Shown: piece by piece, positions 27,202 to 35,702 of the stretch
Layout: every line of letters starts with the position of its first letter
How positions within the stretch are numbered: the stretch's first letter is position 1
Assembly: GCA_947447955.1 (NCBI GenBank)
Contig: CANFLS010000015.1
Coordinates: 1-58,818, forward strand
Direction of reading: 5' to 3'
Length of the DNA stretch: 58,818 nucleotides
DNA from: Flavobacteriales bacterium
GTDB taxonomy: Bacteria; Bacteroidota; Bacteroidia; NS11-12g; UBA955
Translations under genes and position numbers: made by a program
The notes under the pieces: generated by a model
Seen by the model: the letters and a program-made list of their open reading frames with translations, nothing else
The model's database searches: none
Told to the model about the DNA's origin: nothing

Positions 27202-27768
27202 ATGGGAATTTTAGATAAAAAATTAAGTCTTAGAAACCGCAGCAAAATGCTTGTGGGTATTTGGGAAGACGAAGATAAATTGGTTGAAGCTACAAGCGCT
27301 TTGGTGCACGATGGCGTTCATATCCATGATATTTACACACCTTATCCAGTTCACGGTTTAGAAAGAATTATTGGTGCGCGTAGAAGTAGATTGGCTAGAG
27401 TTGCATTCTTATGCGGTTTAACCGGTTTTATTTTGATGACTACCATGATTTGGTATATGTACGTTCTTGATTGGCCAGTAAACGTTGGTAACAAACCTGT
27501 ACGTTTTACCCCAAGCTGGATTCCAGTAATGTTTGAAGGTACTGTATTGTGCACAGCTTACGGTATGGGATTCTTCTTCTTTTGGAGAAACCGCTTGTTA
27601 TTGGGAGTTAAAAATGATTTGTTAGACGATAGACAAACTGATGATCGCATGGTAATTGCAATTGAGTGTGTTGAAGGTATGAACGAGTCTGATGTTTTAA
27701 ATACGATGAAATCTAATGGCGCTGTTGAGTTAAGAGAATTAAATCACGGTGTTCAAACAACAATCTAA
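27202..27768 (+). CDS. actD: Alternative complex III subunit ActD (DUF3341)
   Basis: 188 aa with the DUF3341 domain: LVGIWEDEDKLVEATSALV, IHDIYTPYPVHGLE, then two membrane helices near residues 65-90 and 105-130, then a cytoplasmic ferredoxin-like tail. It is a structural subunit of ACIII. A plausible SD (AGGAG, 9 nt before ATG) is present, unusual in this genome. Its stop codon overlaps the actE start by one base. Confidence 0.93.
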   Translation: MGILDKKLSLRNRSKMLVGIWEDEDKLVEATSALVHDGVHIHDIYTPYPVHGLERIIGARRSRLARVAFLCGLTGFILMTTMIWYMYVLDWPVNVGNKPVRFTPSWIPVMFEGTVLCTAYGMGFFFFWRNRLLLGVKNDLLDDRQTDDRMVIAIECVEGMNESDVLNTMKSNGAVELRELNHGVQTTI

Positions 27769-28406
27769 TGTCTAAAAGAATGAGTAAAAAAATTCAAATA
27801 ATCATTGGTACCATTGCTACTGCATCACTTGTTACAAGTTGCGTAAGTAGAGGTGAAAATACCGGTTGGGAATATGCTCCTGATATGTATTATTCTAAAG
27901 GTTACGAACCATATAACCAAGCTGATTCAAACAGTGTAAGTCCTTATGGTATGTCTATGCGTGAACCTGTTGCAGGTACCGTAGCATACGGAAAAGCTGA
28001 TTACAAATATGCACTTCCAAACTCTGGTGAAGGTTATGAAGCTGCTGCAACTCAAGTTGTAGCGCCAGCCGATTTAACCGATGCTGACGGAAGAGGTAAA
28101 TACCTTTACGAAATTTATTGTACCCCTTGCCACGGTTACCAAGGTAACAACGACGGTGAAGTGTTCAAGAAAGTTGCTACATTGAAACCAGCTTGGAAAG
28201 GATATACCGACGAGTATATCAAAACTTTGCCTGAAGGTAAAATCTATCATACATTGGTTTATGGTAAAAACAACATGGGTAGCCATGCTTCTGTATTGAA
28301 ACCAGTTGATAGATGGAGAGTGATCAAATATGTTAAACAATTGAGTGCTGCCTCTGCTGCTCCCGCTGCCGCTGCTACCACCCAAGATTCTACTAAAAAG
28401 AATTAA
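27768..28406 (+). CDS. actE: Alternative complex III monoheme cytochrome c subunit ActE
   Basis: 212 aa lipoprotein-type cytochrome c. The signal segment ends in ASLVTSC, a lipobox. One heme site is seen: CTPCHGYQGNNDGE near residue 120, with an axial Met likely in the GKNNMGSHAS loop. It ends in an Ala-rich tail. A second in-frame ATG lies 12 nt downstream (MSKKIQI) and is an alternative start. It overlaps actD by 1 nt and precedes actF by 20 nt. Confidence 0.92.
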   Translation: MSKRMSKKIQIIIGTIATASLVTSCVSRGENTGWEYAPDMYYSKGYEPYNQADSNSVSPYGMSMREPVAGTVAYGKADYKYALPNSGEGYEAAATQVVAPADLTDADGRGKYLYEIYCTPCHGYQGNNDGEVFKKVATLKPAWKGYTDEYIKTLPEGKIYHTLVYGKNNMGSHASVLKPVDRWRVIKYVKQLSAASAAPAAAATTQDSTKKN

Positions 28407-28426
28407 TTCCAAGGAAAAGAAATAAT

Positions 28427-29851
28427 ATGGGACACGGACATCATATTGAAATAAAACAGGAAACATTTGTTGTTCCTGCTAGAGCAAAACAATTCTCAAT
28501 GATCTTTATGGTTGTGGGATTGATTTTAGCTGGTATTGGAATTGCCAAAATTGACAAATCTGCTGCTGGTCATGACGAACATGCTAAAGTTGAAGCGAAA
28601 GCGGAAGGACATGATTCTCACGAGGCTGCGAAAGGCCACGAAGAACAAGAACATACTGCTGCAGCTGCTGAACACCACACAGAAGAACATGCAAATGTTA
28701 TGACTGAGAAATTTGGACCAAGAATGGAGTATCACACAATTGATCATCCTTGGCAAACCAAAATTTGGGCAAACTTATTGGTTGCTGGTTACTTCTTCTT
28801 AATGATTTCTTTGGCATCAATGTTTTGGATTACCATCCAATACGCTGCAAACGCAGGTTGGTCTGCTGCCATCAAAAGAATTCCTGAAGCAATGTCAACC
28901 TTTATCCCTGTTGGGTTTATCGTTTTGTTGATCTCTGTATTTATCGCGAAAAACGATATCTACCACTGGGCCCACTACGAACACCTCGGTTTGAAACCAG
29001 GACAAGAAGGATACGATAAAGTATTAGACGGTAAATCAGGTTTCTTGAACTCTACCATGTTCTTTGTTTTCCCAATTGTACTTGTTACAATTTGGATGAT
29101 TCTAGGACGTAGATTGAGAAACTTATCTGTTCAAGAAGACAACGGAACAAAAGGTGACATCACCTTCCACAACAAAAGTATCAGAACTTCTGCAATTTTT
29201 GCAGTAATCTTCGGATTCACAATTAGCTTCATGGCTTGGTTCTTTATCATGAGTGTTGACGCTCACTGGTATTCTACCATCTTTGGTGTATACAACTTCA
29301 TTACTCACTGGGTAACTGCAATTACCATTATGGCATTGTTGGTTGCTTATTTGAAGAGCCTTGGTTACTTAAACATTGTTTCTGATGAACATATCCATGA
29401 CTTAGGTAAATTTATGTTCGCCTTCACCATTTTCTGGGCGTACATTTGGTTGTCTCAGTACTTGTTGATCTGGTATGCACAAATTCCTGAAGAAATGTAT
29501 TACTACCAAATCCGTTTTGAACAATACAAAGCCAATTTCTTAACCAACCTTGTAATGAACTTCTGTTTGCCTTTCGCATTGCTATTAATGCGTTCTGCTA
29601 AAAGAAACCGCTACGTTTTGGGTATCGTTGGTTCAATTATGATCTTAGGTCACTACCACGACGTTTGGTTCATGGTATTCCCAGGTGTTTTTGGACCAGG
29701 TATGCAAGTTGGATTACTTGAAATTGGTGTGTTCATGTTCTTTGCTGGATTGTTCTTAATTTGGACATTAACCGCGTTGACAAAACGTGGATTGGTTCCA
29801 GTCAATCATCCTTTCATTGAAGAATCAGCTCATCACGACGTTGGGGTTTAA
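28427..29851 (+). CDS. actF: Alternative complex III membrane subunit ActF (NrfD-like)
   Basis: 474 aa, second NrfD-like membrane subunit with about ten helices. After the first helix (IFMVVGLILAGIGIAKI) comes a His/Glu/Ala-rich hydrophilic segment at about residues 45-90 (GHDEHAKVEAKAEGHDSH and so on), absent from ActC. Conserved parts include FFLMISLASMFWITIQYAA and SVDAHWYSTIFGVYNFI. It is the last gene of the operon: a strong terminator follows and no cytochrome oxidase genes come next. Confidence 0.93.
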   Translation: MGHGHHIEIKQETFVVPARAKQFSMIFMVVGLILAGIGIAKIDKSAAGHDEHAKVEAKAEGHDSHEAAKGHEEQEHTAAAAEHHTEEHANVMTEKFGPRMEYHTIDHPWQTKIWANLLVAGYFFLMISLASMFWITIQYAANAGWSAAIKRIPEAMSTFIPVGFIVLLISVFIAKNDIYHWAHYEHLGLKPGQEGYDKVLDGKSGFLNSTMFFVFPIVLVTIWMILGRRLRNLSVQEDNGTKGDITFHNKSIRTSAIFAVIFGFTISFMAWFFIMSVDAHWYSTIFGVYNFITHWVTAITIMALLVAYLKSLGYLNIVSDEHIHDLGKFMFAFTIFWAYIWLSQYLLIWYAQIPEEMYYYQIRFEQYKANFLTNLVMNFCLPFALLLMRSAKRNRYVLGIVGSIMILGHYHDVWFMVFPGVFGPGMQVGLLEIGVFMFFAGLFLIWTLTALTKRGLVPVNHPFIEESAHHDVGV

Positions 29852-29868
29852 TCTTTAACGTTCATATT

Positions 29869-29902
29869 AAAAAGGCTGTTTCTTTCGGAACAGCCTTTTT
29901 TT
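29869..29902 (+). terminator. Intrinsic terminator ending the act operon
   Basis: Arms AAAAAGGCTGTT and AACAGCCTTTTT with loop TCTTTCGG, then further T. The A/T-rich flanks on both sides allow use in either direction. Confidence 0.9.
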
Positions 29903-29948
29903 ATGCCTAAATTTCAATACATCACTTTATTCACTAAATTAAAAAACC

Positions 29949-29956
29949 TAAATTTG
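29949..29956 (+). promoter_or_regulatory. -7 promoter element (TAAATTTG) of valS
   Basis: Exact TAnnTTTG match; the ATG at 29962 follows after 5 nt, so the valS mRNA is probably leaderless. Confidence 0.6.
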
Positions 29957-29961
29957 TAACA

Positions 29962-32574
29962 ATGGAAATTTCCTCAAAATATAATCCCTCAGAAATAGAA
30001 AATAAATGGTATCAATATTGGCTTTCTCAAAAATATTTTGAAAGCAAACCCGATCACCGAACTCCTTATACAATTGTTATTCCTCCTCCAAACGTTACCG
30101 GTGTTTTGCACATGGGACATATGTTGAACAACACCATCCAAGACGTGTTGATTCGCAGGGCAAGAATGCAAGGATTTAACGCTTGCTGGGTGCCAGGTAC
30201 CGACCATGCCAGTATTGCCACCGAAGCTAAAGTGGTGAAATTGCTCGAGTCTCAAGGAATTAAAAAAACCGACCTTACCCGTGAAGATTTTTTGAAGCAT
30301 GCCTGGGAATGGAAAGAAAAGTACGGCGGCATCATTCTTGAACAATTGAAAAAACTAGGTGCCAGCTGCGATTGGAACCGTACCCGTTTTACCATGGAGC
30401 CTAAACTCTCCGAAGCAGTTGTGGATGTGTTTGTTGATTTGCATAACAAAGGACTCGTTTACCGTGGTACCAAAATGGTGAACTGGGATCCTCAAGGCAA
30501 AACTACCTTAAGTGACGAAGAGGTGATTTTCCGCCAAGTGAAAGATCAATTGTATTACGTAAAATATGTGGGTGTTGATTTTGAGGGACATTTGGAAGTT
30601 GCCACTGCACGTCCTGAAACAATTGCCGGCGACGTGGCCGTTTGCGTAAATCCAAACGACGAACGCTATAGTCACCTCATTGGTAAAAAGGTGAGGGTTC
30701 CACTGATCAACAGAGAAGTGACCATCATTTCCGATGACTATATTGAAATTGAATTTGGTACCGGGGTTTTGAAAGTAACCCCAGCACATGACATTCACGA
30801 TTATGAAATTGGATTGAAATTCAACCTTCCCGTTATTGATACCTTAAACGACGATGGTACAATTTCAGAACAAGGGGAGTTGTTTGTTGGCAAAGACCGC
30901 TTTGAAGCGCGCAAGCTTTGGGTGAAAGATTTAACCGAGAATGACCTTTTGGTTAAAGTGGAAGAGTATACCCATAACGTAGGTTTCTCTGAAAGAACCG
31001 ATGCCGTTGTGGAACCGAAAATTAGTACCCAATGGTTTTTAGACATGAAGAAATTCATGGAGAAAAATCCTGAGGTTTTATCATCGGTAATGAACGATGA
31101 AATTAAATTCTATCCTGAAAAATTAAAAAATACTTACCGCCATTGGATTGAAAATATCCGCGATTGGAACATTTCTCGTCAGTTGTGGTGGGGACATAGA
31201 ATTCCGGCATGGTATGCACCAAGTGGTGAGTTTGTTGTGGCGCACAACTTAGATGCCGCTTTTGATAAGTTCGTTGAAAAAGGAATAACCGTGAACAAAA
31301 ATCAAATCACCCAAGACGAAGATGTTTTGGATACTTGGTTCAGTAGTTGGTTGTGGCCAATCTCTGTATTTGATGGTTTTGACAAAGACAATCAAACTGA
31401 GTTGGATTACTATTACCCAACAAACGATTTGGTAACTGCCCCTGAAATCATGTTTTTCTGGGTTGCCAGAATGATCATGGCAGGGTATGAGTACAAAAAA
31501 GAATTGCCATTCAAAAACGTGTACTATACTGGTATTGTTAGAGATAAGCAACGTCGCAAAATGAGCAAAAGTTTGGGCAACAGTCCTGATCCTTTGGATT
31601 TGATTGCGCAATTTGGTGCCGATGCAGTTCGTTTGGGAATGCTGTTGTGTTCTCCAGCGGGAAATGATATTTTGTTCGATGAATCGCAAATTGAACAAGG
31701 AAGAAATTTCTGTAATAAAATTTGGAACGCTTTCCGTTTGGTTCATGGGTTTGAAACGGTTGATACCGACATGCGTCCCTACGAAAAACAAGGAATTGAA
31801 TTGATGCACAGCAGAATTTCGGCAGTATTGGCAGAAAATGAAGCACATTTTGCAGCATTCAAACTCAGCGATGCCCTCATGAATTTGTACAAATTGATTT
31901 GGGACGATTTCTGCAGCGTGTATTTGGAAGTAGTAAAACCTGCATTTGGAGAGAAAATTTCTGAAGCGGCGAAACAAAAAACGGTTGAAATTTTCGAAAT
32001 ATTGATGAAGGCAATTCATCCTTACATGCCGTTCATTACCGAAGAAATATTCCAGGCGTTGAACAATGGAACTCCTGAAAAGGCGTGTACCATCAGCGAG
32101 TATCCAACTGCCCAAGATTTGTCGGAGTTGAATTTAGATTTGCCAATTGCTTTCGTTTCTGAAATAAGAAATATTCGCAGCCAGAAAGGGTTGTCACCTA
32201 AGGAGAAATTGGAAGTTTTCGTTGCTAAACCTTCTATTGAGATTACCACATATAAAGAATTGATTGTGAAGCTTTCAAATATCGATTTGAATTTCGAAAA
32301 TACCGATTCTAGCAATGTGGTTGTCTTTATATCTGGCACATCGGAAGTGAAGGTGATCTTGAACATCGAAATCAACAAAGAAGAGGAAATTGAGAAAATC
32401 CAAAAAGACATTTCTTATTTGGAGGGATTCATTGCGTCGGTTGACAAGAAGTTGTTGAATGAGAAATTCGTAGCCAACGCCCATCCGGATGTAGTTGCGA
32501 AAGAACAACAAAAGAAAAACGATGCCTTAACCAAAATCGAAAACTTCAAGATCCAGATTGCATCTTTGTCGTAA
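29962..32574 (+). CDS. valS: Valyl-tRNA synthetase
   Basis: 870-aa class I synthetase charging tRNA-Val. The HIGH-type motif is HMGH (in VTGVLHMGHMLNN, residues 45-57), and KMSKS is present (RRKMSKSLGNS, near residue 534). An editing domain is inserted between them (ATARPETIAGDVAVCV). The C-terminal coiled coil (from about residue 795, INKEEEIEKIQKDISYLEGF) is the usual valS arm. The downstream terminator is one copy of a repeat found again 2.3 kb later. Confidence 0.97.
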   Translation: MEISSKYNPSEIENKWYQYWLSQKYFESKPDHRTPYTIVIPPPNVTGVLHMGHMLNNTIQDVLIRRARMQGFNACWVPGTDHASIATEAKVVKLLESQGIKKTDLTREDFLKHAWEWKEKYGGIILEQLKKLGASCDWNRTRFTMEPKLSEAVVDVFVDLHNKGLVYRGTKMVNWDPQGKTTLSDEEVIFRQVKDQLYYVKYVGVDFEGHLEVATARPETIAGDVAVCVNPNDERYSHLIGKKVRVPLINREVTIISDDYIEIEFGTGVLKVTPAHDIHDYEIGLKFNLPVIDTLNDDGTISEQGELFVGKDRFEARKLWVKDLTENDLLVKVEEYTHNVGFSERTDAVVEPKISTQWFLDMKKFMEKNPEVLSSVMNDEIKFYPEKLKNTYRHWIENIRDWNISRQLWWGHRIPAWYAPSGEFVVAHNLDAAFDKFVEKGITVNKNQITQDEDVLDTWFSSWLWPISVFDGFDKDNQTELDYYYPTNDLVTAPEIMFFWVARMIMAGYEYKKELPFKNVYYTGIVRDKQRRKMSKSLGNSPDPLDLIAQFGADAVRLGMLLCSPAGNDILFDESQIEQGRNFCNKIWNAFRLVHGFETVDTDMRPYEKQGIELMHSRISAVLAENEAHFAAFKLSDALMNLYKLIWDDFCSVYLEVVKPAFGEKISEAAKQKTVEIFEILMKAIHPYMPFITEEIFQALNNGTPEKACTISEYPTAQDLSELNLDLPIAFVSEIRNIRSQKGLSPKEKLEVFVAKPSIEITTYKELIVKLSNIDLNFENTDSSNVVVFISGTSEVKVILNIEINKEEEIEKIQKDISYLEGFIASVDKKLLNEKFVANAHPDVVAKEQQKKNDALTKIENFKIQIASLS

Positions 32575-32589
32575 TTCATTTGTAATTAC

Positions 32590-32652
32590 CGATAAAGCTA
32601 TATTTGATATTGTATAAACACTAAAAAAGGACGTTGAAAGACGTCCTTTTTT
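32590..32652 (+). repeat. 63-nt direct repeat, copy 1 (valS terminator region)
   Basis: Aligns without gaps to 34903-34965. By hand count 56 of 63 positions match, and the last 36 are identical. Weaker similarity extends about 12 nt further upstream. The two copies bracket the RloA/RloB-like pair. Confidence 0.85.
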
Positions 32653-32656
32653 AGTG
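32619..32656 (+). terminator. Intrinsic terminator of valS
   Basis: Perfect 16-bp arms CACTAAAAAAGGACGT and ACGTCCTTTTTTAGTG around a TGAAAG loop. The inner GC pairs followed by six T make it a terminator; it can also work on the minus strand. Confidence 0.9.
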
Positions 32657-32817
32657 ATGTTTTTGTCACAGTAATTTGAAAAATTGTGACATAAATTCAT
32701 ACCATTTATCTGTTTAAACCTGTGGATTTAATTTTAATATTTGGGAATAAAAGTCAAGATGGATCTAAACTTTTTTCTATTTATTTATACTTGTAGTATT
32801 TTGCAATATTTTGAACT

Positions 32818-32836
32818 TGATAGATTTCTATCATGT
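32818..32836. promoter_or_regulatory. Palindromic 19-nt motif shared with the lipoprotein promoters
   Basis: TGATAGATTTCTATCATGT; differs by one base from 43504-43522, and the inverted copy of the latter lies at 52244-52262. It sits about 45 nt upstream of the -33 element of the RloA-like gene. Likely the site of a dimeric regulator. Confidence 0.45.
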
Positions 32837-32880
32837 AAATATTGTTTTGTGTATTTTTTGGCTATTTTCATCCTTATTTG

Positions 32881-32912
32881 TTTGTTTTTTGATTATTAAA
32901 TAAGTAAATTTG
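32881..32912 (+). promoter_or_regulatory. Promoter of the RloA/RloB-like pair
   Basis: -33 TTTG (32881-32884), 20-nt spacer, -7 TAAATTTG (32905-32912). This matches both parts of the Bacteroidota consensus. The predicted leader is about 20 nt. Confidence 0.7.
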
Positions 32913-32938
32913 TGAAATAATCACAAAAAATACATTTT

Positions 32939-34216
32939 ATGTTAAATAAATTCTCTTTTGAAAATGTGCTTTCATTTAAAGAGCCTCAAACGTTTTCTAT
33001 GTTAGCATCGGCTAAAAAGGAACGTTTGTTTGACGACAGTCAAAACTATGTAGAAATTGCGAAGGATAGTAAAACGCTGTCAACGGCTGTAATGTATGGA
33101 GCAAATGCAAGTGGCAAGAGTAATTTGATTAAAGCCATGATGCATTTCAGGAATTTCATAGTTACAGGGAATCAAAACTTGGATAGTTTGGAATTCGCGG
33201 TGCCCAATTTTCAACTTGATACTGCAAAAGCAAACTCGCCCTCACAATTTGAAATAGAATGCATTTGGAAAGAGAAAAGCTATCGTTATGGATTTAGTGT
33301 TTTAAATTCTGGTATAGAGGAAGAATGGTTGTATGTGAAAGAAAAGCGTGAATCAGAGGTTTTTTATCGCCAAAAACAAGAATTTACTATCCCCTCAAAA
33401 AATAAAATTTTAAATGAATTGACTTCCAAAAAGATGGTTCATTCTAAAGCTTTTTTAGTTACCATTGGTGCGCAGTTTAACGATACTTCTTGTGCCGGTT
33501 TTTTGGAATGGATTCACCACTTTAACATAATCTCAGGTATAGATGATCGCTTGTACAAAGACTTCACTGTAAGCAGAATGAAAGAGAGTAGTGCTTTTAG
33601 TAAAAAGGTTATTGAACTGATTAAGTTTGCAGATTTCGGCATCGAAGATATTTCTATAAATTCAATTCCAGGTCAAAACATTAAATTCACTGTAGGCGCA
33701 AACTCAGGAGTAGAAGTTGAACCGGGTACAATCGATGATTTGATGTCCAAGAGGTTTGTGTTAAATTCAAAAGGAATGCCTGAATTAAAAGAGTTTCACT
33801 TTGGCCTATTTGAATCAGAGGGAACTCAAAAGTTTGCACATATTGCAGGACCAATTTTAGACGTTTTAGAAAAGGGTAGTGTTTTGGTGATTGATGAATT
33901 AGATACAAAACTTCATCCTGAACTTACAGAACGATTGGTGCTTTTATTTCACAATAAAGAAATTAATACCAACCATGCTCAATTGATTTTCACATCCCAC
34001 AATACAAATTTATTGGATGCGAAAATATTCAGAAGAGATCAAATCTTTTTTGTAGAAAAAGACTCATTTGGTTCGTCAAACTTGTATTCTTTGGCAGACT
34101 TTAAGAAAGACGGAAAATCAACTCGAAATGACGAAAATATTGAGCTTAATTATTTAAAAGGAAAATATGGAGCCTTGCCGTTTTTAGGTGATTTTGATAA
34201 TCGTTTAAATCGCTAA
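32939..34216 (+). CDS. AAA15-family ATPase, RloA/AbiLi-like
   Basis: 425 aa ABC/SMC-like ATPase of the AAA15 (OLD-related) group. The N-terminus FSFENVLSFKEPQTFSM is typical. Walker A is GANASGKS at residues 54-61, Walker B is LVIDELDTKLHPE near residue 319, and the SHN switch follows in FTSHNTNLL. No nuclease domain is fused. The RloB-like gene starts 3 nt later. RloA/RloB and the lactococcal AbiL pair share this layout and are linked with phage abortive infection. A defence role here is inferred from family and context. Confidence 0.88.
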   Translation: MLNKFSFENVLSFKEPQTFSMLASAKKERLFDDSQNYVEIAKDSKTLSTAVMYGANASGKSNLIKAMMHFRNFIVTGNQNLDSLEFAVPNFQLDTAKANSPSQFEIECIWKEKSYRYGFSVLNSGIEEEWLYVKEKRESEVFYRQKQEFTIPSKNKILNELTSKKMVHSKAFLVTIGAQFNDTSCAGFLEWIHHFNIISGIDDRLYKDFTVSRMKESSAFSKKVIELIKFADFGIEDISINSIPGQNIKFTVGANSGVEVEPGTIDDLMSKRFVLNSKGMPELKEFHFGLFESEGTQKFAHIAGPILDVLEKGSVLVIDELDTKLHPELTERLVLLFHNKEINTNHAQLIFTSHNTNLLDAKIFRRDQIFFVEKDSFGSSNLYSLADFKKDGKSTRNDENIELNYLKGKYGALPFLGDFDNRLNR

Positions 34217-34219
34217 TGG

Positions 34220-34831
34220 ATGACAGGGCATACGATTCATAAAACCCCAATGAGAGGTCGTCAGATTGTGAGCCAACACAATTTGAGAAAAACTTTTATG
34301 ATTTTTACGGAAGGACAAACTGAGGAGGGATATTTTAAAAAGTTTAAGGTTCGGTGCAAAACTATCACGGGTGGTAATGCCCTGCGAATTGTTGAAGAAG
34401 CAATCGTACAGAAGAACAATATAAAAAGGCCAATAGATGAATTCTGGGTGGTATTTGACAAGGATGCAACTTTTAAGAATGACTTTTTAAAAGCGATTAA
34501 ATTAGCCAATGATAATCAATTAAATGTTGCATTTAGCTGTGAAGCCTTTGAAATATGGTGGCTTTTTCATTTCATGGAAATATCAGCACCCATTCAAAGG
34601 AAAGAGTATGAAAAGAGAATCAAAAAGCATTTGCCGGATTATTCAATTAGAGATAAAGGTATTCAACAAGGTGAACGAATGTGGATGTTGCTTGATAAAT
34701 TTAAAGCAATTGGCATTGCAAATGCAAAAATGGCACATTTGAAATTTGTTCAACCTCAGAATGCTTTTGAGCAAAGCGTGACAACAGTATATACATTGGT
34801 GGAATCTTTAGCTACAAATATGTTCAGATAA
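34220..34831 (+). CDS. RloB/AbiLii-like protein
   Basis: 203 aa of the RloB family. TEGQTEEGYFKKF at residues 30-42 and VVFDKDATF at 77-85 give the acidic residues (E31, D80, D82) of a TOPRIM-like metal centre. SCEAFEIWWLFHF is the family's mid-protein motif. It is predicted to be a nuclease-like effector working with the ATPase encoded just upstream. No restriction-modification genes are adjacent, unlike in Campylobacter rlo loci. Confidence 0.85.
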   Translation: MTGHTIHKTPMRGRQIVSQHNLRKTFMIFTEGQTEEGYFKKFKVRCKTITGGNALRIVEEAIVQKNNIKRPIDEFWVVFDKDATFKNDFLKAIKLANDNQLNVAFSCEAFEIWWLFHFMEISAPIQRKEYEKRIKKHLPDYSIRDKGIQQGERMWMLLDKFKAIGIANAKMAHLKFVQPQNAFEQSVTTVYTLVESLATNMFR

Positions 34832-34864
34832 ATTAACGTTAAGTTATTTCCTTTCCAAACATTT

Positions 34865-34890
34865 GACACTAAATATAAAAAGTGTCTTTT
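34865..34890 (+). terminator. Probable terminator after the RloB-like gene
   Basis: Arms GACACT and AGTGTC around a 10-nt AT loop, followed by TTTT. Short stem, so moderate strength. It lies just before the second repeat copy. Confidence 0.5.
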
Positions 34891-34902
34891 GTTTGAAATT
34901 GG

Positions 34903-34965
34903 CGATAAAGCCAGATTTTAAAGAGTATTAACACTAAAAAAGGACGTTGAAAGACGTCCTTTTTT
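34903..34965 (+). repeat. 63-nt direct repeat, copy 2 (duplicate terminator)
   Basis: Gap-free match to 32590-32652. It keeps the 12-bp arms AAAAAAGGACGT/ACGTCCTTTTTT and so still forms a terminator. It diverges just after the six T, where copy 1 continues the stem. Confidence 0.85.
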
Positions 34966-35033
34966 GTTGAGGAGTACGGAAGTCAACTTGTTCAATTATT
35001 CCAAAATTGGATGAATTATTAAATTAAAGAGAG

Positions 35034-35056
35034 ATTATTTGTTGGTAACAAATAAT
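35034..35056. promoter_or_regulatory. Inverted-repeat operator of the AbiEi-like gene
   Basis: Perfect 10-bp arms ATTATTTGTT and AACAAATAAT with a GGT spacer. It overlaps the -33 TTTG, and a further half site (ATTTGTT) lies in the -7 region. AbiEi antitoxins are known to bind inverted repeats in their own promoter, so this is a likely autoregulatory site. Confidence 0.6.
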
Positions 35057-35068
35057 AGTGTATATTTG
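35038..35068 (+). promoter_or_regulatory. Promoter of the AbiEi-like gene
   Basis: -33 TTTG (35038-35041), 19-nt spacer, -7 TATATTTG (35061-35068). Good match to the Bacteroidota consensus, embedded in the operator. Confidence 0.6.
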
Positions 35069-35093
35069 TTACGAATTAATACTATTGTAATCA

Positions 35094-35699
35094 ATGGAAC
35101 TAACTGAAAAGCAAATAATAGCAAGGATTAGAGCACATGGTAGAGGTTTTGTTTTTACAACAAAGCTATTTTCTGTATTGATTGACGATTCTGCCAGTGT
35201 TAGAACAGCCTTAACTAGGTTGGTTCAGAAGTAATCAATCAGGAGACTTGCGCGTGGATTATATGATTTGCCAGATGTTCATCCCCAGCTAGGTAAAGTT
35301 ATGCCTTCAATTGAGAAGGTCATCGAAGCAATCAAAGCATCAGATGCAATAGAAGTTCAGCCCACAGGCGCATATGCGGCCAATCTGCTCGGATTGTCAA
35401 CGCAGATACCCATGATAATTGAGCTTTATACTAACGGACCAAAAAAGACCATAGGTATTGGGAAGCAAGTAATAATTCTCAAACCAACTACCCCTAAAAA
35501 TATGATTGGGGCTGGAACCAAAGCAGGACTTATTCTTCATGCACTTAGACAAATCGGGAAAGATAATATCACCGTTGAAATGATTGAGCAAATAAAAAGT
35601 CAAATAGAAGAAAAGGATATCAAGCATATCAAAAAGCAGATTCAGTTTGCTCCAATGTGGATTGCCAAAATTATGCGTTCACTCATTAATGAGAAATAA
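35094..35699 (+). pseudogene. AbiEi-like antitoxin (DUF6088) interrupted by an in-frame stop
   Basis: One frame runs from ATG 35094 to TAA 35697-35699 but is broken by TAA at codon 47 (35232-35234). Both halves belong to the same family. The winged-helix N-terminal part ends TALTRLVQK, and after the stop the frame resumes SIRRLARGLYDLP. It then continues with the antitoxin core LLGLSTQIPMIIELYTNGP and IGAGTKAGLILHALRQIGKDN. The intact protein would be about 201 aa. The expected AbiEii nucleotidyltransferase toxin is not downstream. Probably an inactivated remnant; readthrough or sequencing error is possible. Confidence 0.82.
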
Positions 35700-35702
35700 A
35701 CC

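Larger units (their letters stand above)
32575..32938. other. 364-nt intergenic region between valS and the RloA-like gene
   Basis: No gene is seen. It holds the valS terminator, then an inverted repeat TGTCACA/TGTGACA (32664-32670 and 32685-32691). Next comes a very AT-rich stretch with a perfect 7-bp palindrome (TGATAGA TT TCTATCA, 32818-32833), and last the promoter of the RloA-like gene. Confidence 0.7.

Noticed and set aside
31249-32115. Long minus-strand reading frame (288 codons) within valS
   Set aside because: It is fully antisense to conserved valS coding sequence, has no promoter, and its product looks like no protein; it is a shadow frame.
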